Origin: Leptotrichia wadei
GTDB lineage: Bacteria > Fusobacteriota > Fusobacteriia > Fusobacteriales > Leptotrichiaceae
Assembly: GCF_007990545.2 (NCBI RefSeq)
Contig: NZ_AP019829.2
Location: forward strand, 806,001-870,000
Reading direction: 5' to 3'
DNA length: 64,000 bases
Shown: positions 43,545-52,716 of the stretch, one piece after another
Numbering within the stretch: position 1 is the first letter of the stretch
How the letters are laid out: the number at the start of each line of letters is the position of its first letter
Program-made: the position numbers and the translations under genes
Notes under the pieces: generated by a model
The model's input: only the letters and a program-made list of their open reading frames with translations
Databases searched by the model: none
What the model was told of the DNA's origin: nothing

Positions 43545-43584
43545 TTAGTAAATGTTAAAAATAGCAGTAACTTTTTAAAAAATG

Positions 43585-43606
43585 GCAAGGGGTTAAAATT
43601 CCTTGC
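43585..43606. terminator. Hairpin after rpiB
   Basis: GCAAGGGGT (43585-43593) pairs with ATTCCTTGC (43598-43606), two G-T pairs. It has a T run only on the minus strand, so termination of rpiB is uncertain. It belongs to the GCAAGG hairpin group also seen at 13.5, 46.4 and 48.5 kb. Confidence 0.45.
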
Positions 43607-43652
43607 TGAAATTAAAAAATAATAAGAAAAAATAAAAAGGGAAGTGATTTTT

Positions 43653-43994
43653 ATGTCAACAGTTTTTAAAAAAATAATAGATAAGGAAATACCTGCAAAT
43701 ATTGTATATGAAGATGATGAGTTTTTGGCTTTTCATGATATAAATCCAGCGGCGAAAGTTCACGTGCTTGTAATTCCAAAAAAGGAAATCAAAAGTTTGG
43801 ATGCGGCGACTGAAGAAGATGCTTTGTTACTTGGAAAACTCCAGTTGACTGTGGCAAAAGTGGCAAGAATTTTAGGGATAGATAAAGATGGTTATAGAGT
43901 TATAACTAATATTGGAGAAAATGGCGGACAGGAAGTTTTACATATTCATTATCATATTTTAGGTGGGGAAAAATTGCCAGTTAAATTAAAATAG
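43653..43994 (+). CDS. HIT-family nucleotide hydrolase (HINT type)
   Basis: A 113-residue HIT protein with FKKIIDKEIPANIVYEDD, FHDINPAAKVHVLVIPK and the catalytic triad HIHYHILGG. HINT proteins hydrolyse nucleoside phosphoramidates and adenylates. The ATG at 43653 gives the usual length and has GGGAAGTG upstream; a GTG nine bases earlier would add three residues. The gene stands before the DKNYY-repeat proteins but has no evident link with them. Confidence 0.94.
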   Translation: MSTVFKKIIDKEIPANIVYEDDEFLAFHDINPAAKVHVLVIPKKEIKSLDAATEEDALLLGKLQLTVAKVARILGIDKDGYRVITNIGENGGQEVLHIHYHILGGEKLPVKLK

Positions 43995-44026
43995 AAGAAG
44001 TAAAATTTTTATTCTGGAGGAAATTT

Positions 44027-46222
44027 ATGGTAAATAAGTTTTCTAAAATTGTTGTGCTTGTCTTTCTTTTGGCAAATTTGGGAATGGCTGAGTATATAAA
44101 AAAAGATGATGCTGTTTACTATATGGATAAAATATCGCAGACTGATGAAAGAAAAGTGGAAGACGCAGATTTTAAGACATTTGTGAAATTAAATGATATT
44201 TATGGGAAAGATAGTAAAAATGTTTTTTGTATTGACAAGAAGCTAGAAGATGCTGATGTTAAGACTTTTCAGGTAATTGGGGAAGTCAATGGGAAAGATA
44301 AAAAATATATTTATAATTATGATGAAAAAATGGAGATAAATCCAAAGGATTTCAAACTTTACAAAAATAAAAATAAACTTTTGTATTTTAGAAATAATGG
44401 TAAACTGTATATTGGAGGAAGTTTTTTTGAAGTTGAATATGTTCAGGATTTAGACAGTTTTGAAGCAATTGATGAAAGTTATTCAAAGGACAGGTATAAT
44501 ATTTATTATGCTGGAACACCGATATACGATGTTGATAAAAGTACATTTCAGATAATAATGCCTGATTATTACGCAAAAGACAAGAATAATGTGTACAGTG
44601 GCTCTGATAAAATAAAGGATGCGAATCCTGATACGATAAAAATATTAAATCAGGTTTATTTGAAGGATGATAAAAATGTATTTTTGAATTTTGGACAAAA
44701 GATGGAAAATGTCGATGTAGCTACTTTTGAAGCCATAGAGGGCAACGTAGCTTATGGAAAAGATAAAAATAATATTTACTTTCTTGGTGAAAAAATAAAA
44801 GGAGCTGATGTAAAATCTTTTGAAGTTATTTTAGAGCCTAGTGATCTTGTTCAGATGTATTCAAAAGATAAAAATAGTGTCTTTATTGGAGGACGCAAAA
44901 TAAAAGAGGCAGATTCAAAAACTTTTGAAAGGCTTCCTAAAACAACGTATTATTCAAAGGATAAAAATAATCTTTATTATCGGGAAGTAAAAATTGATAA
45001 AATTGACAATAAAACTCTTAAAATTTTATATTCTGATGGAATTGACGTGGTAAAAAATAGAAATAGAATTTTTGCAGAAGGGAAAAAATTGAATATAAAA
45101 AGTCCAGAAACTTTTGAAATAATTTTGAGTAAATATTATAACTTTCCAAATTTTATTTATGGAAAAGATGATAAAAATGTATATGCAATTTCAAAATTTG
45201 ATGAAACTTATTCAAGCAAAATAATAAAAAATGCAGATGTAAATTCTTTTGAAGTAATGAAAAACAGTATGTATACAAAAGATAAAAACAATATTTATTT
45301 TACACATTCTGATGTTGTACAAATGAAAAATGTAGATAAAGACAGTTTTACTATTGGAGAAAATGGCTTTTCGCATGATAAGAACAGTGTTTATTTTTAT
45401 GGAAAAAAGTTAGACAGAATAAGTCCACAAGGATTTAAAATTATTGATTTAACTGTTAATTCTGGAGATTCTGAAAAAATTGCTTTTTTGACAGACAGCA
45501 GGAATTTGTATAAATTTACTTATGGATTTGATGATGAAAGATATAATTTGAAAAATATAAAATTGTCTAATGTAACAAATGTGAAAGTCGATGCTCCGAG
45601 CTTTGAACTTGTTAAGGAATACACGGGGAGTTACTACAGGGACAAGGACAACGTTTTTTATTATGATATGAATAAGAAGGAACTGAAAAAGGTCGAAGGT
45701 AGTGATAGGAACAGCTTTGTCGAAATGGATAATTTTTTTGCAAAGGATAATAAAAAAGTCTATTATCTTGGAAAACAAATTGAGAATATTAGTTCAGAAG
45801 GATTTAAATTTGTCGGTTCAGATATTGTAAAAAATAAAAATGGTGTATATTTTTGGAAAGATGAAACTGGGACAGGAGATTATGAGATAGTACCTTTAAA
45901 TTTTGACAGTGCTTCATTTGATATAGCAAATAAAGATACGAGCAATTATTTTAAAGATAAAAATGGGATTTATTATCTTGATTATGGAAAATTATTAAAT
46001 TCGGAAGCAAAGGATGTGCAGAATGCCTTTATTAAACTAGAAGGGGCTGATATTCCAACATTTAAAGCATTTGGATATGGATATTCCAAAGATAAGAATA
46101 GAGCTTATTGTAAATATAAGGAATTTAAAGGGGTGGATGTGTCAAGTTTTACTGTCGTACTGGAAGATGAGGGAGTTGTAGTTAAGGATAAAAATAGAGT
46201 TTATAAAAATGATTGTGAGTGA
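44027..46222 (+). CDS. Secreted DKNYY-repeat protein, first copy
   Basis: A 731-residue protein with an N-terminal signal peptide (IVVLVFLLANLGMAEY; cleavage probably after MA). The rest is about twenty imperfect repeats of roughly 30 residues with the pattern YxKDKNNVYY, then a short strand and ADxxTFxxI, the DKNYY family. The repeats likely stack as a beta-rich solenoid or propeller outside the inner membrane. Function of DKNYY proteins is unknown; bacterial surface or periplasmic display is inferred. A strong TGGAGG site precedes the ATG. The next gene but for an intergenic gap is a paralogue sharing the same signal region. Confidence 0.85.
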   Translation: MVNKFSKIVVLVFLLANLGMAEYIKKDDAVYYMDKISQTDERKVEDADFKTFVKLNDIYGKDSKNVFCIDKKLEDADVKTFQVIGEVNGKDKKYIYNYDEKMEINPKDFKLYKNKNKLLYFRNNGKLYIGGSFFEVEYVQDLDSFEAIDESYSKDRYNIYYAGTPIYDVDKSTFQIIMPDYYAKDKNNVYSGSDKIKDANPDTIKILNQVYLKDDKNVFLNFGQKMENVDVATFEAIEGNVAYGKDKNNIYFLGEKIKGADVKSFEVILEPSDLVQMYSKDKNSVFIGGRKIKEADSKTFERLPKTTYYSKDKNNLYYREVKIDKIDNKTLKILYSDGIDVVKNRNRIFAEGKKLNIKSPETFEIILSKYYNFPNFIYGKDDKNVYAISKFDETYSSKIIKNADVNSFEVMKNSMYTKDKNNIYFTHSDVVQMKNVDKDSFTIGENGFSHDKNSVYFYGKKLDRISPQGFKIIDLTVNSGDSEKIAFLTDSRNLYKFTYGFDDERYNLKNIKLSNVTNVKVDAPSFELVKEYTGSYYRDKDNVFYYDMNKKELKKVEGSDRNSFVEMDNFFAKDNKKVYYLGKQIENISSEGFKFVGSDIVKNKNGVYFWKDETGTGDYEIVPLNFDSASFDIANKDTSNYFKDKNGIYYLDYGKLLNSEAKDVQNAFIKLEGADIPTFKAFGYGYSKDKNRAYCKYKEFKGVDVSSFTVVLEDEGVVVKDKNRVYKNDCE

Positions 46223-46394
46223 CAAGTAAAAATTATTTTATTTATATTTTAGTAAAACTGCTTTAAAAAAGAATTTAGAAAATCATAATTATCCTGCTAA
46301 AATTCTTTTTAATTATCTAATTCAATTTTGAAGGGTTTTAAATGTTTTTAAGCGTTTATTTAGATTTGTTTGAAAACTTAGAATTTAATAAAAC

Positions 46395-46435
46395 AAATGT
46401 TCTGAAGCAAGGGTTTTTGCCCTCTCGTGAAATAA
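46395..46435. repeat. GCAAGGG intergenic hairpin
   Basis: GCAAGGG, five T, then GCCCTCTCGTG (about 46408-46429), a short stem similar to other GCAAGG hairpins of the window. The gap between the two DKNYY genes shows nothing else. Confidence 0.35.
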
Positions 46436-46500
46436 AAAATTAAGTTATCAAATAGGTCTGTTGAATAAATTATTTAAAAAAGGATTTGGAGGGATTTTTT

Positions 46501-48441
46501 ATGAAAAGTAAATTTTTTAAAATTATTGCTGGAGTATTTATTTTAGCTAATTTAGGGATGGCAGAATATGTGAAAAAGGATAATGCAGTTTATTACAAAT
46601 ACAGTGAAGAAGATGATTCAGAATTTAAAATTGAAAATGTGGATTTGAATACATTTAAAATATTGAATGATAAATATGCAAAAGATGATAAAAGTGTTTA
46701 TTTTTCAGGAAATAAATCGTTTGAAGATGTAGACAGTAAAACTTTTGAAGTGCTGCCAAATTATTATTCAAAAGATAAAAATAATGTTTATAGACCAATT
46801 AATGAATGGATTCACAAAATAAATGGAGCAAATCCAAAAACAATAAAAGTTTTGAATGAATTTTATTCAAAGGATGATAAAAATGTATATTATGATTCAG
46901 ACAAAATTTCAAATGCAGATGTAAATTCATTTGTAGTTCTGGAAGCAGACCATAGTTATGCAAAAGACAAAAATGCGGTCTATTATTCAGGAGAAAAAAT
47001 TAAAGGTGCGAATCCAAAAACATTTAAAATAATTGGGGATGGAATGTATTCAAAGGATGATAAAAATGTGTATGCTGCAGTAGACATTATAAAAGATGCA
47101 GATCCTCAAACTTTTAGAAGAATTCCTGAAACAAATTATGCCAGAGATAAGAATAACCTGTATTATTACTTTGGAGATGTTAAAAATCTTGGGAAAATAA
47201 ATGAAAAAGATTTTAAAGTTTTGGATAGTAATTTGGTTAAAAATGGAAATGAAGTCTACTATTTGGGAGAAAAAGTGAATATAAAAAATCCTGAAAAGTT
47301 TGAAATAATAGAAAATTATTTAAGCAGTCCAAGTATGGTTGTTTATGGAAAAGATGATAAAAATGTATACGTAATGACACCGTATAAGGAAGCTGGTTAT
47401 CTTAAAATAATAAAAAATGCTGACAAAGATACTTTTGAAGTAATGGAAAATAGTGATTATTCTAAAGACAAAAATAATGTTTATTACGCAGGATATAATG
47501 TTGTGCAGTTGCAGGATGTGGATAAAAACAGTTTTACTATTGGAGAAGAAAATGGTTTTTCGTATGACAAGAAAAATGTTTATTACGCAGGAAGAAAATT
47601 AAATGATATAAGTTCAGCTGGATTTAAAGTTACAAGACTTGTTAACAGACCAAATTTACCAGTCAATTTTTTAAATGATAATAAGAATATATATAAACTT
47701 ATTACAGTATTTGATGAAGAAACTGGTGAGCTAAAAAATGTAAAAACAGCTGTTGTAAAAAATCCTAAAGTAGATTCTAAAACTTTTGAAACGTTTAGTT
47801 ATTCGGGAAATTATTTTCGTGATAAAAATAACGTGTATTACGAAAATGAATTGTATAAAATGGGCTTGAAAAGAATAGCAGGTGCAGATAGAAATAGTTT
47901 TGAGGTTTTGAATGATGAATTTTCAAGAGATAAAAACAATGTTTATTATTATGGAAATAAAATGAAAGGTATAAATCCAGATGGATTTGAATTTGTGGGC
48001 CGTGACTTTAAAAATAATGAAGATATTATTTATTTCTTAAAAACTAAAGATAAAGTTTATGTGTTAAAAAATAAAGCTGGTAAAGAAGTATATGAAATAG
48101 TTCCTTTAAATTTTGATGCAAATTCTTTTAAATATTCTAATGCTGATAATTCGTATGAATCTGAGTCTGTAGGTTATTTTCAAGATAAAAATGGAGTTTA
48201 TTATTTTGACGTATTTAGATTAGATGAATTAAATCCAAATAAAGTTTTTGCCAAAGTAAAAGGGGCTGATACTTCATCATTTGTACAATTAATGTTTGGT
48301 TATGCAAAAGATAAGAATAAAGTGTATATTGAAGATCGGGAAATTAAAGGTGTAGATCCAGAAAGTTTTAAGATAATTGAGACAAGTGATGGAGTTACAA
48401 TAAGAGATAAAAATAAAATTTATAAAGAATTTAAAAAATAA
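46501..48441 (+). CDS. Secreted DKNYY-repeat protein, second copy
   Basis: A 646-residue paralogue of the preceding protein: signal peptide (GVFILANLGMAEYVKKD), then YAKDDKSVYF/YSKDKNNVYY-type repeats to the end. The ATG at 46501 follows GGAGGG by seven bases; an upstream ATG at 46486 has no site. Blocks such as the NIKNPEKFEII region and the C-terminal EIVPLNFDANSF align in order with the first copy, so they are tandem duplicates that have since diverged and changed repeat number. Confidence 0.85.
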   Translation: MKSKFFKIIAGVFILANLGMAEYVKKDNAVYYKYSEEDDSEFKIENVDLNTFKILNDKYAKDDKSVYFSGNKSFEDVDSKTFEVLPNYYSKDKNNVYRPINEWIHKINGANPKTIKVLNEFYSKDDKNVYYDSDKISNADVNSFVVLEADHSYAKDKNAVYYSGEKIKGANPKTFKIIGDGMYSKDDKNVYAAVDIIKDADPQTFRRIPETNYARDKNNLYYYFGDVKNLGKINEKDFKVLDSNLVKNGNEVYYLGEKVNIKNPEKFEIIENYLSSPSMVVYGKDDKNVYVMTPYKEAGYLKIIKNADKDTFEVMENSDYSKDKNNVYYAGYNVVQLQDVDKNSFTIGEENGFSYDKKNVYYAGRKLNDISSAGFKVTRLVNRPNLPVNFLNDNKNIYKLITVFDEETGELKNVKTAVVKNPKVDSKTFETFSYSGNYFRDKNNVYYENELYKMGLKRIAGADRNSFEVLNDEFSRDKNNVYYYGNKMKGINPDGFEFVGRDFKNNEDIIYFLKTKDKVYVLKNKAGKEVYEIVPLNFDANSFKYSNADNSYESESVGYFQDKNGVYYFDVFRLDELNPNKVFAKVKGADTSSFVQLMFGYAKDKNKVYIEDREIKGVDPESFKIIETSDGVTIRDKNKIYKEFKK

Positions 48442-48508
48442 TTTTTGATTATACTTGAATTATTTAAAATCAAACTAGGATATAAATAAACTAAATAGTT
48501 ATTTTAGC

Positions 48509-48526
48509 AAGGGGTCTTGACCCCTT
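48509..48526 (+). terminator. Hairpin after the second DKNYY gene
   Basis: AAGGGGT (48509-48515) and ACCCCTT (48520-48526) around CTTG, about 70 bases after the stop codon. No T run follows directly, so its terminator role is uncertain. It belongs to the GCAAGG repeat group. Confidence 0.45.
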
Positions 48527-48688
48527 ATTATAGTAAGACCGATTTAAAACCAAACTCAAAAGTTAGGGCTATTTTACTTAAACCCTAAATTTATATGATT
48601 TTTAACAGTTCAATTTTGAATATGTTTGAGTATATTAATAAAAAATATTATTTTTAAGTTTAAAAAATAGAAAGTGAAAAAATAAAAA

Positions 48689-49459
48689 ATGAGAGATGTA
48701 ATAGCAAGTTCAGATAACAAATTTTATAAATTGCTAAAAAAGCTGGATAAAAAGAAGTATCGTGATGAAAACAGCATTTTTAAAGCTGAAGGGGAAAAGT
48801 TTCTGAACGAGAATATCAATTTTAATAAAATTATTGTGAAGGAATCGAGATTTGAATATTTTGATGAAAGATATGAGATTTCTAAGCATGATAATTTAAC
48901 GATTTTGAAGGATAATCTGTTTGACGAGGTTTCAACACAGGAAAATAGTCAAGGGATAATTTTTTTATATTCTAAAAATTTGAATACAATTGAGGATATA
49001 AAGGGAGATGTAGTAATTCTAGATGATATTCAGGATCCAGGAAATGCTGGAACAATTATCAGAACAATGATTGCTGCAAATTTCCAAAATTTAATTCTGA
49101 CAAAAGGCTCTGTAGATGTCTATAATCCCAAAACAGTACGTGCCACAATGAGTGGAATTTTTAAATTAAACATAATTTACGAAACACCTGAAAATATTGT
49201 GAAATTTTTGAATGATAAAAATTACTTGAAAATAGCGACAGCTTTACACGAAGATTCGATTTCTTATGAAAAAATTGAATTGCGGGGAAATAATGCGTTT
49301 ATTTTTGGACATGAAGGTGGCGGAGTGTCTGAATATTTGATAGAAAATTCTGATATAAAGGCAATTATTCCAATTTATGGGAATATAGAATCATTGAATG
49401 TGAGTGTGGCGACAGGGATTTTTCTTTATAAAATGAGGGAGAAATTACAAAGATTATAA
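48689..49459 (+). CDS. SpoU/TrmH-family RNA 2'-O-methyltransferase
   Basis: A 256-residue protein with an N-terminal RNA-binding segment (residues 1-95) and a SPOUT catalytic domain showing all three motifs: LDDIQDPGNAGTIIRT, FIFGHEGGGVS and IPIYGNIESLNVSVATGIFLY. Such enzymes methylate rRNA or tRNA ribose; the layout is closest to the RlmB/TsnR group, but the target nucleotide cannot be read from sequence. The ATG has only a weak upstream site (GAAAGTG). Confidence 0.92.
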   Translation: MRDVIASSDNKFYKLLKKLDKKKYRDENSIFKAEGEKFLNENINFNKIIVKESRFEYFDERYEISKHDNLTILKDNLFDEVSTQENSQGIIFLYSKNLNTIEDIKGDVVILDDIQDPGNAGTIIRTMIAANFQNLILTKGSVDVYNPKTVRATMSGIFKLNIIYETPENIVKFLNDKNYLKIATALHEDSISYEKIELRGNNAFIFGHEGGGVSEYLIENSDIKAIIPIYGNIESLNVSVATGIFLYKMREKLQRL

Positions 49460-49500
49460 AAATTGTGGAGATAATAATACGAGAAAAATAATAATGTTTA

Positions 49501-49647
49501 ATGTTTATTGTATTGTTGATTACAGTAGCAAATTTTGCTGAATTTTTGGAATTAAATAGTAAATCGGAGAGAATGAAAAGGGAAAGAGGATATAAATGCA
49601 AATATGATGATTATGGACATTTGAAATTTTGTGATTATGCAAAATAA
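49501..49647 (+). CDS. Possible small secreted peptide, 48 aa
   Basis: An ATG at 49501 opens 48 codons: a short hydrophobic start (MFIVLLITVANFAEF), then a charged, lysine- and tyrosine-rich part with YDDYGHLKFCDY. It looks like a signal peptide followed by a small domain. There is no clear ribosome site and I know no family, so it may be the end of a decayed gene. It occupies most of the 235-base gap before the BRO-N gene. Confidence 0.3.
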   Translation: MFIVLLITVANFAEFLELNSKSERMKRERGYKCKYDDYGHLKFCDYAK

Positions 49648-49694
49648 TATAAATATTAATAAAATTCGAAAAACTACGTAAGGGGTGGCAAATA

Positions 49695-50579
49695 ATGGAG
49701 AATAATATACAAATATTTGAAGGTAAAAAAATTAGGTCTGTTTGGGATAATGAAAAGGAAGAATGGTATTTTTCTGTTGTCGATGTTGTAGGAGCATTAA
49801 CGGATAGTGTAAATGCTAGAGATTATTGGTATAAAATGAAAAAAAGAATGACAGATGAGGAAAAAAGTGAATTGTCGACAATTTGTCGACAGTTGAAGTT
49901 AAAAGCACCTGATGGAAAAATGAGATTAACAGATGTTGCTGATATACAAGGTATTTTCCGTGTTATTCAGTCAATTCCGTCTCCTAAGGCAGAACCATTT
50001 AAAATGTGGTTGGCACAAGTGGGAAAAGATAGAATAGATGAAATTACAGATCCAGAACTAACTATTGACAGGGCATTGGAAACATATTTGAAAAAAGGAT
50101 ATTCAAAAGAATGGATAAATCAGAGATTACAGGCGATTCAAGTTAGAAAGGAATTGACAGATGCTTGGCAAGAGCATGGAGTAAAAAAGGGAATAGAATA
50201 TGCAATTCTTACAGATGAAATTTCAAAGGCATGGTCTGGGTTGGCAACTAGAGAATATAAAGATTTAAAAGGATTAAAAAAAGAGAATTTAAGGGATAAT
50301 ATGTCAACTTTGGAACTTGTACTTAATATGCTTGCAGAAGCTACAACAACAGAATTAACCAATATTCATAATCCAAATGGCTTGGAAGAAAATAAAAAAG
50401 TTGCAAAACGAGGTGGAACAATAGCAGGAAATACTAGAAAAGAGATTGAAGCAGATACTGGAAGATCTGTTATTACAACTAAAAATGCAGTAGATTTTTC
50501 TAAATTAATTGAAGATGTAGTAAAAGATATTCCTGATATAGTTAAAAATTCTAAAGATGAAGAAAAAAGCAAGGAGTGA
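49695..50579 (+). CDS. BRO-N/DinD-type protein
   Basis: A 294-residue protein. Residues 1-115 form a BRO-N (antirepressor) domain (IRSVWDNEKEEWYFSVVDVVGALTDS, DYWYKMKKR). A helical DinD-like part follows (LETYLKKGYSKEWINQRLQAIQVRKELTDAW). The C-terminal tail is KEIEADTGRSVITTKNA, then an acidic end. Such genes are common in prophages and accessory regions and may respond to DNA damage; the exact role is unknown. AAGGGGTGG precedes the ATG and there are no phage structural genes near. It lies seven bases before the TfoX-N gene. Confidence 0.8.
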   Translation: MENNIQIFEGKKIRSVWDNEKEEWYFSVVDVVGALTDSVNARDYWYKMKKRMTDEEKSELSTICRQLKLKAPDGKMRLTDVADIQGIFRVIQSIPSPKAEPFKMWLAQVGKDRIDEITDPELTIDRALETYLKKGYSKEWINQRLQAIQVRKELTDAWQEHGVKKGIEYAILTDEISKAWSGLATREYKDLKGLKKENLRDNMSTLELVLNMLAEATTTELTNIHNPNGLEENKKVAKRGGTIAGNTRKEIEADTGRSVITTKNAVDFSKLIEDVVKDIPDIVKNSKDEEKSKE

Positions 50580-50586
50580 ATTAAAT

Positions 50587-50907
50587 ATGGCTTCAAGTAA
50601 AGAATATTTAAATTTTGTATTGGAACAGTTGTCGGAAGTGGAAAATATTAGATATAGAGCAATGATGGGAGAATATATTCTTTATTATAGGGAAAAAGTT
50701 ATTGGTGGGATTTATGATGACAGGTTTCTTGTAAAGGCTGTAAAATCGGCAAAAGAGCTTATTCCGAATGCTTTGCATGAAATTCCTTATGAAGGAGCAA
50801 AGGAAATGTTGCTTGTTGATGATGTTGAAAATAAAGAGTTTTTGAAGAATTTATTTGAAGCGATATATGATGAACTTCCTGTTTTAAAGAGAAAAAAGAA
50901 ACAATAG
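50587..50907 (+). CDS. TfoX N-terminal-domain protein
   Basis: A 106-residue protein with SKEYLNFVLEQLSEVENIRYRAMMGEYILYY and the glycine-rich VIGGIYDDRFLVK of the TfoX-N family. Full-length TfoX/Sxy is a competence regulator; stand-alone N-domain proteins are widespread and of unknown function. The ATG at 50587 has AAGGAGTG upstream, overlapping the end of the BRO-N gene, so the two are translationally coupled. The nfo gene follows 22 bases later. Confidence 0.85.
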   Translation: MASSKEYLNFVLEQLSEVENIRYRAMMGEYILYYREKVIGGIYDDRFLVKAVKSAKELIPNALHEIPYEGAKEMLLVDDVENKEFLKNLFEAIYDELPVLKRKKKQ

Positions 50908-50929
50908 AAATAAAGAAAGGAAATAAAAA

Positions 50930-51853
50930 ATGTTAAAAAAAGAAATTTTTAAAATAGGTTCGCATGTGGGAATGAGCGGGAAAGATATGTTTCTGGGTTC
51001 TGTGAAAGAAGCTATTTCTTATGGCTCAAATACATTTATGATTTATACTGGAGCTCCACAAAATACCCGAAGAAAGCCAATTGAAGAATTGAATATTGAA
51101 GCCGGGCTTAAACTCATGGGAGAAAATGGGATTGATATAAATGACATCGTTGTTCACGCTCCGTATATTATAAATCTTGGGAATGCAGTAAAGCCTGAAA
51201 CATTTGAGATTGCAGTGCAATTTTTGAGAACGGAGATTGAGAGAACGGATGCAATTGGAGCGAAAAGAATTGTTCTTCATCCAGGTGCTCACGTTGGAGA
51301 AGGTGAAGAAGTTGGGATTAATAAAATTATTGAAGGATTGAATGAAGTTTTGACAAAAGAACAGAAAACTACTGTGGCACTTGAAACGATGGCTGGGAAA
51401 GGTACGGAAATTGGGAGAAGTTTTGAAGAAATTGCAAAAATTATTGACGGTGTAAAATTGAAGGATAAATTAACTGTTTGCTTTGACACTTGCCATGTTC
51501 ATGATGCCGGTTATGATATTGTAAATGATTTTGAGGGAGTTATTGAGCAGTTTGACAAAATTGTTGGAATTGACAGAATTTCAGTAATTCACTTGAATGA
51601 TAGTAAAAATCCTGTTGGGGCACATAAAGACAGACATGAAAATATAGGATTTGGAAAAATTGGATTTGAAGTGCTAAATAAAATCGCACATTTTGAAAAA
51701 TTTTCTCATTTGCCAAAGATTCTGGAAACACCTTATGTGGCTTTGAGCGATGATAAAAAGGCTAAAAAAGTTCCACCGTATAAATTTGAGATTGAGATGC
51801 TTAGAACTGGCGAGTTTGACAAAGATGTGATGGAGAAAATTAAAAATCAGTAA
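50930..51853 (+). CDS. nfo: Endonuclease IV (AP endonuclease)
   Basis: A 307-residue AP endonuclease of the Nfo family, which nicks DNA 5' to abasic sites using three zinc ions. It has [11 protein letters not shown], the [15 protein letters not shown] start, [12 protein letters not shown], the zinc-binding [23 protein letters not shown] and [20 protein letters not shown]. It is longer than E. coli Nfo (285) by a short lysine-rich C-terminal segment. AAAGGAAA precedes the ATG. Confidence 0.95.
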   Translation: MLKKEIFKIGSHVGMSGKDMFLGSVKEAISYGSNTFMIYTGAPQNTRRKPIEELNIEAGLKLMGENGIDINDIVVHAPYIINLGNAVKPETFEIAVQFLRTEIERTDAIGAKRIVLHPGAHVGEGEEVGINKIIEGLNEVLTKEQKTTVALETMAGKGTEIGRSFEEIAKIIDGVKLKDKLTVCFDTCHVHDAGYDIVNDFEGVIEQFDKIVGIDRISVIHLNDSKNPVGAHKDRHENIGFGKIGFEVLNKIAHFEKFSHLPKILETPYVALSDDKKAKKVPPYKFEIEMLRTGEFDKDVMEKIKNQ

Positions 51854-51905
51854 AGTTATTTGGGACAAGTATTGAGGTAAGTATATTTATAAGGAGAAAA
51901 GTAAA

Positions 51906-52697
51906 ATGAATATTTGGACTCAGAAAAGTATAGAACTTGCCAATCAAAGAAATTATTTAGATTTATTATACAAGATTTACCCTATGTCTAATAATTTAAG
52001 AAGAGAAATGAAAAAAGAGGATATTCAAAAGTTAAATGAATATTATGAAATGAGAGATAAATATAAATTGTTAAATTTATTGTTAAAACAGGAAGTTTTT
52101 CCAATTAAAGATTCATATATATCATATTTAAAAAGAGATAAAAGCGCAATAAATAGAAATCCTGCGACTGTTGACAGGATTGTCGGGATGTTATATGAAA
52201 TGGGGATAAATAAAATTATAGATAGAACAACAGCTCCAAAGGAAACAAATAGACAAATAGGTCCATTATTTAAAAACTAGATTGATAGGGGAACTATTGG
52301 CTGTGCTGTAACAAAAAATGAAAATGAATTTTTAGAATATGATGGGAATATTATATTTAATTCATCAGATAGAGCTATGCAAACGTTTGCTAAAAATCAT
52401 TTAGGGTATTTAAGAGAGAAAGGACTAGATTTTATAGGTAAGTTTAATAATACTTATGTAATTGGAGAAGCGAAATTTTTGACAGATTTTGGAGGACATC
52501 AAAATGCACAATACGAAGATGCAATGGCTACACTTGATACATCACTTCTTAAAACTGATAAGAAGGTTTTAAAAATAGCAATTTTAGATGGTGTTTTATA
52601 TATAAGCAGTCAAAATAAAATGCATAGTAGTTTATTTTCAAAAGATGGAATTATAATATCAGCTATATTATTAAGAGAATTTTTGTATAGTATATAG
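51906..52697 (+). pseudogene. Type II restriction endonuclease with in-frame amber codon
   Basis: Two halves in the same frame: residues 1-124 (start ATG after AAGGAG) and a C-terminal part. A single TAG at 52278-52280, after IGPLFKN, interrupts 263 otherwise continuous codons. The C-terminal half carries the nuclease core GLDFIGKFNNTYVIGEAKF (D...ExK), typical of type II enzymes. Sequence on both sides of the stop is protein-like, and the expected residue is probably W (TGG to TAG). The adjacent methyltransferase is intact, so the nuclease is probably inactive unless the stop is read through. Recognition sequence is unknown. Confidence 0.75.
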
Positions 52698-52716
52698 ATT
52701 ATAAAAGGGGGAAAAT

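Noticed and set aside
49695-50907. Prophage around the BRO-N gene
   Set aside because: Only the antirepressor-type gene is phage-like; no integrase, terminase, capsid or tail genes are near, and housekeeping nfo follows directly.
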